Source: JAAYEA01 sp012689325
GTDB lineage: Bacteria > Chloroflexota > Anaerolineae > JAAYEA01
DNA: 16,349 bases
Direction: 5' to 3'
NCBI GenBank assembly: GCA_036841525.1
Contig: DAITVZ010000084.1
Coordinates: 1-16,349, forward strand
Shown: positions 15,025 to 16,349 of the stretch, in pieces
Layout of the letters: each line of letters starts with the position of its first letter
Position numbering within the stretch: position 1 is the stretch's first letter
Position numbers and translations under genes: made by a program
The notes under the pieces: generated by a model
What the model was told of the DNA's origin: nothing
The model's input: only the letters and a program-made list of their open reading frames with translations
Databases searched by the model: none

Positions 15025-16349
15025 ATGGCTTTTAGTGACTACGTTGGCCAATTTCGATATGCACTCGCGGAAGAGGTATCCGCAGTGCGCAAGAGCGGTG
15101 GGCAGAAGACCTTTGTCAACGATGGTCGCCACATGGCCACCCGTGAGGGTGCACACATCTACTCCTTTACAGCAGATTCCGAACTGCGCTTTCCAGATGA
15201 TACGCAAGTAGACGTCGAGTATAGAGGCGCAAAACACGAAGGCACCCTCGTATCCATCGTCGGTTTCGACTTGATGATCTCACTGGACGACTACCTAGGT
15301 GAGTTCATCTCCACAGCCGTTCTATATACTGCCCCATGGTTCTTGCTTGAGGAACTCCAAAAGCGTCTTGGCGAGACAACTGATGGGACTGCCGCAAACA
15401 CCGACTTGGCAGTTGGCCTGCTGGAGGGGATGCCCCTTGCAGACATGCTTGGACGAGACACAGACTGGCTGTCAAAGCTCCAGAGAGAGCAGACGCAACT
15501 TGATCTGGCCAACTACAATCAGTACCAGATCGGGGCTGTGGGAAAAATCTTGGGTAGCAGAGTTAGCTTTGTGTGGGGACCGCCCGGAACGGGCAAAACA
15601 AAAACCCTTGGCCTAGCAGTCAGTGCACTCGTTGCTTCATCCCAGTCCGTGCTGGTCTTAGCTCACAGCAATATCGCCGTTGATGTGGCCATGGTGAGTG
15701 TTGCTCAGAACCTGCGGTCTTCACAGCTGTACGATGATGGCAAGGTCCTCCGCTACGGCGTCGGCACGCAGCTTCCAGCACTTGATGATTTTCCTCAGCT
15801 GAGTGTGCGTGGCTTGGCTAAAGAGCAGAACCCCGATCTGATGCAGAGTATTGAGCGCCTGGAAAAGCAACGCCGCGATCTAGCGCACCGAGCGCGCCAG
15901 AGCGGGTTAGGCGAAGCAGAGAAGCAGCGAATCGGTGAGGAGGCGGAAAAGGTAAAAAAGGAGCTCACCCCGTTGTACACTGAGCTTAGGGAGAAAGAGA
16001 AGGCACTCGTCCGCGGAGCCGAAATCGTAGGGTGTACTTTTTCCAAAGCTACAATTTCGCCCGAGGTGTACAGCCGAAGATTCGGGGCAGTACTGATAGA
16101 CGAGGCCAGCATGGCTTATATTCCGCACTGTGCTTTTGCTTCGACCTTGGCAGATCAACGAGTGGCAGTGTTCGGCGACTTTCGGCAACTCGCTCCTATC
16201 GCGCAGGCCGATACGGCATTGGTTCACAAATGGCTCCAGCGTGACATATTTGAGCAGGCAGGCATTACCGAGAAGGTAGACGCGGGCAGGAGCGACGCCA
16301 GGCTTGCCCTACTAGCCACCCAATACCGTATGCATCCAGGCATATCGGC
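15025..16349 (+). CDS. SF1B (Upf1/IGHMBP2-type) helicase, 3'-truncated by the window end
   Basis: An ATP-driven DNA/RNA helicase. Seen: 441 codons open to the window end with no stop. The ATG at 15025 has AGGAG at 15016-15020; an adjacent GTG at 15022 is also possible, and an in-frame stop at 14986 bounds the start. Residues ~40-95 look like a small beta-barrel, as in Upf1-type helicases. GPPGTGKT (185-192) is the Walker A motif, with Lys191-Thr192. A charged coiled-coil stretch at ~275-335 separates it from Walker B LIDEAS (357-362, Asp359-Glu360). GDFRQLAP (384-391) is motif III and QYRMHPG (433-439) the next SF1 motif. The second RecA domain and any fused nuclease lie beyond the window. 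Base composition is much lower in G+C and codon use is freer than in the genes to the left, suggesting transfer. Such helicases occur both in repair and in phage-defence islands; this sequence alone does not say which. Confidence 0.9.
   Translation, partial: MAFSDYVGQFRYALAEEVSAVRKSGGQKTFVNDGRHMATREGAHIYSFTADSELRFPDDTQVDVEYRGAKHEGTLVSIVGFDLMISLDDYLGEFISTAVLYTAPWFLLEELQKRLGETTDGTAANTDLAVGLLEGMPLADMLGRDTDWLSKLQREQTQLDLANYNQYQIGAVGKILGSRVSFVWGPPGTGKTKTLGLAVSALVASSQSVLVLAHSNIAVDVAMVSVAQNLRSSQLYDDGKVLRYGVGTQLPALDDFPQLSVRGLAKEQNPDLMQSIERLEKQRRDLAHRARQSGLGEAEKQRIGEEAEKVKKELTPLYTELREKEKALVRGAEIVGCTFSKATISPEVYSRRFGAVLIDEASMAYIPHCAFASTLADQRVAVFGDFRQLAPIAQADTALVHKWLQRDIFEQAGITEKVDAGRSDARLALLATQYRMHPGIS

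Noticed and set aside
14844..15035. Small plus-strand open frame of 63 codons in the gap before the helicase
   Set aside because: It starts inside the hairpin, overlaps the helicase start and has no ribosome site or recognisable motif.

Overview
The window is GC-rich bacterial chromosome: a sampled coding line near 12300 counts about 73% G+C, with strong G/C third positions. It is densely packed with housekeeping and carbohydrate genes and has sigma70-type promoters and good Shine-Dalgarno sites. Two features fit Chloroflexota (Anaerolineae/Caldilineae-like) better than other groups: a stand-alone glucose-6-phosphate isomerase that resembles the second half of transaldolase-PGI fusions, and a membrane-anchored clostripain-type protease with a Thr/Pro-rich stalk. 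No marker gene is present, so this assignment is inference.

Layout. (1) 1-4226, plus strand: an LCAT-type alpha/beta hydrolase that may continue upstream of the window, a 580-residue helix-rich protein resembling heparinase II/III-type toroid proteins, and an aldo/keto reductase with a C-terminal two-cluster ferredoxin domain. A perfect 14-bp hairpin at 4253-4284 ends this unit. (2) 4315-6888, minus strand: a clostripain-like (C11) protease with one membrane anchor. It converges on the same hairpin and has its own extended -10 promoter. (3) 6980-11347, minus strand: an apparent operon in transcription order glutaredoxin-thioredoxin reductase fusion, glucose-6-phosphate isomerase (pgi), glucose-6-phosphate dehydrogenase (zwf). 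(4) 11348-11592: divergent promoter region. (5) 11593-14800, plus strand: a two-gene sugar operon of a GH2 glycosidase with a glucuronidase-like Asn-x-Lys motif and an L-fucose isomerase-like enzyme. A clear promoter precedes it and a long hairpin follows it. (6) 15025 to the end, plus strand: the start of an SF1B (Upf1/IGHMBP2-type) helicase, cut by the window edge, with clearly lower G+C (two sampled lines count 58% and 47%).

How the parts fit. The zwf-pgi pair feeds glucose/fructose phosphates into the oxidative pentose phosphate route and makes reduced nicotinamide. The linked reductase could spend it on disulfide reduction, although its cofactor-binding motif looks more like that of NADH-using AhpF. 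The GH2-isomerase pair looks like a mini-pathway that releases a sugar and isomerises it, but the two enzyme families do not point to the same sugar. The composition change after 14800 suggests the helicase opens an acquired segment, most of which lies outside the window. I see no CRISPR array, tRNA, rRNA, insertion sequence or origin.
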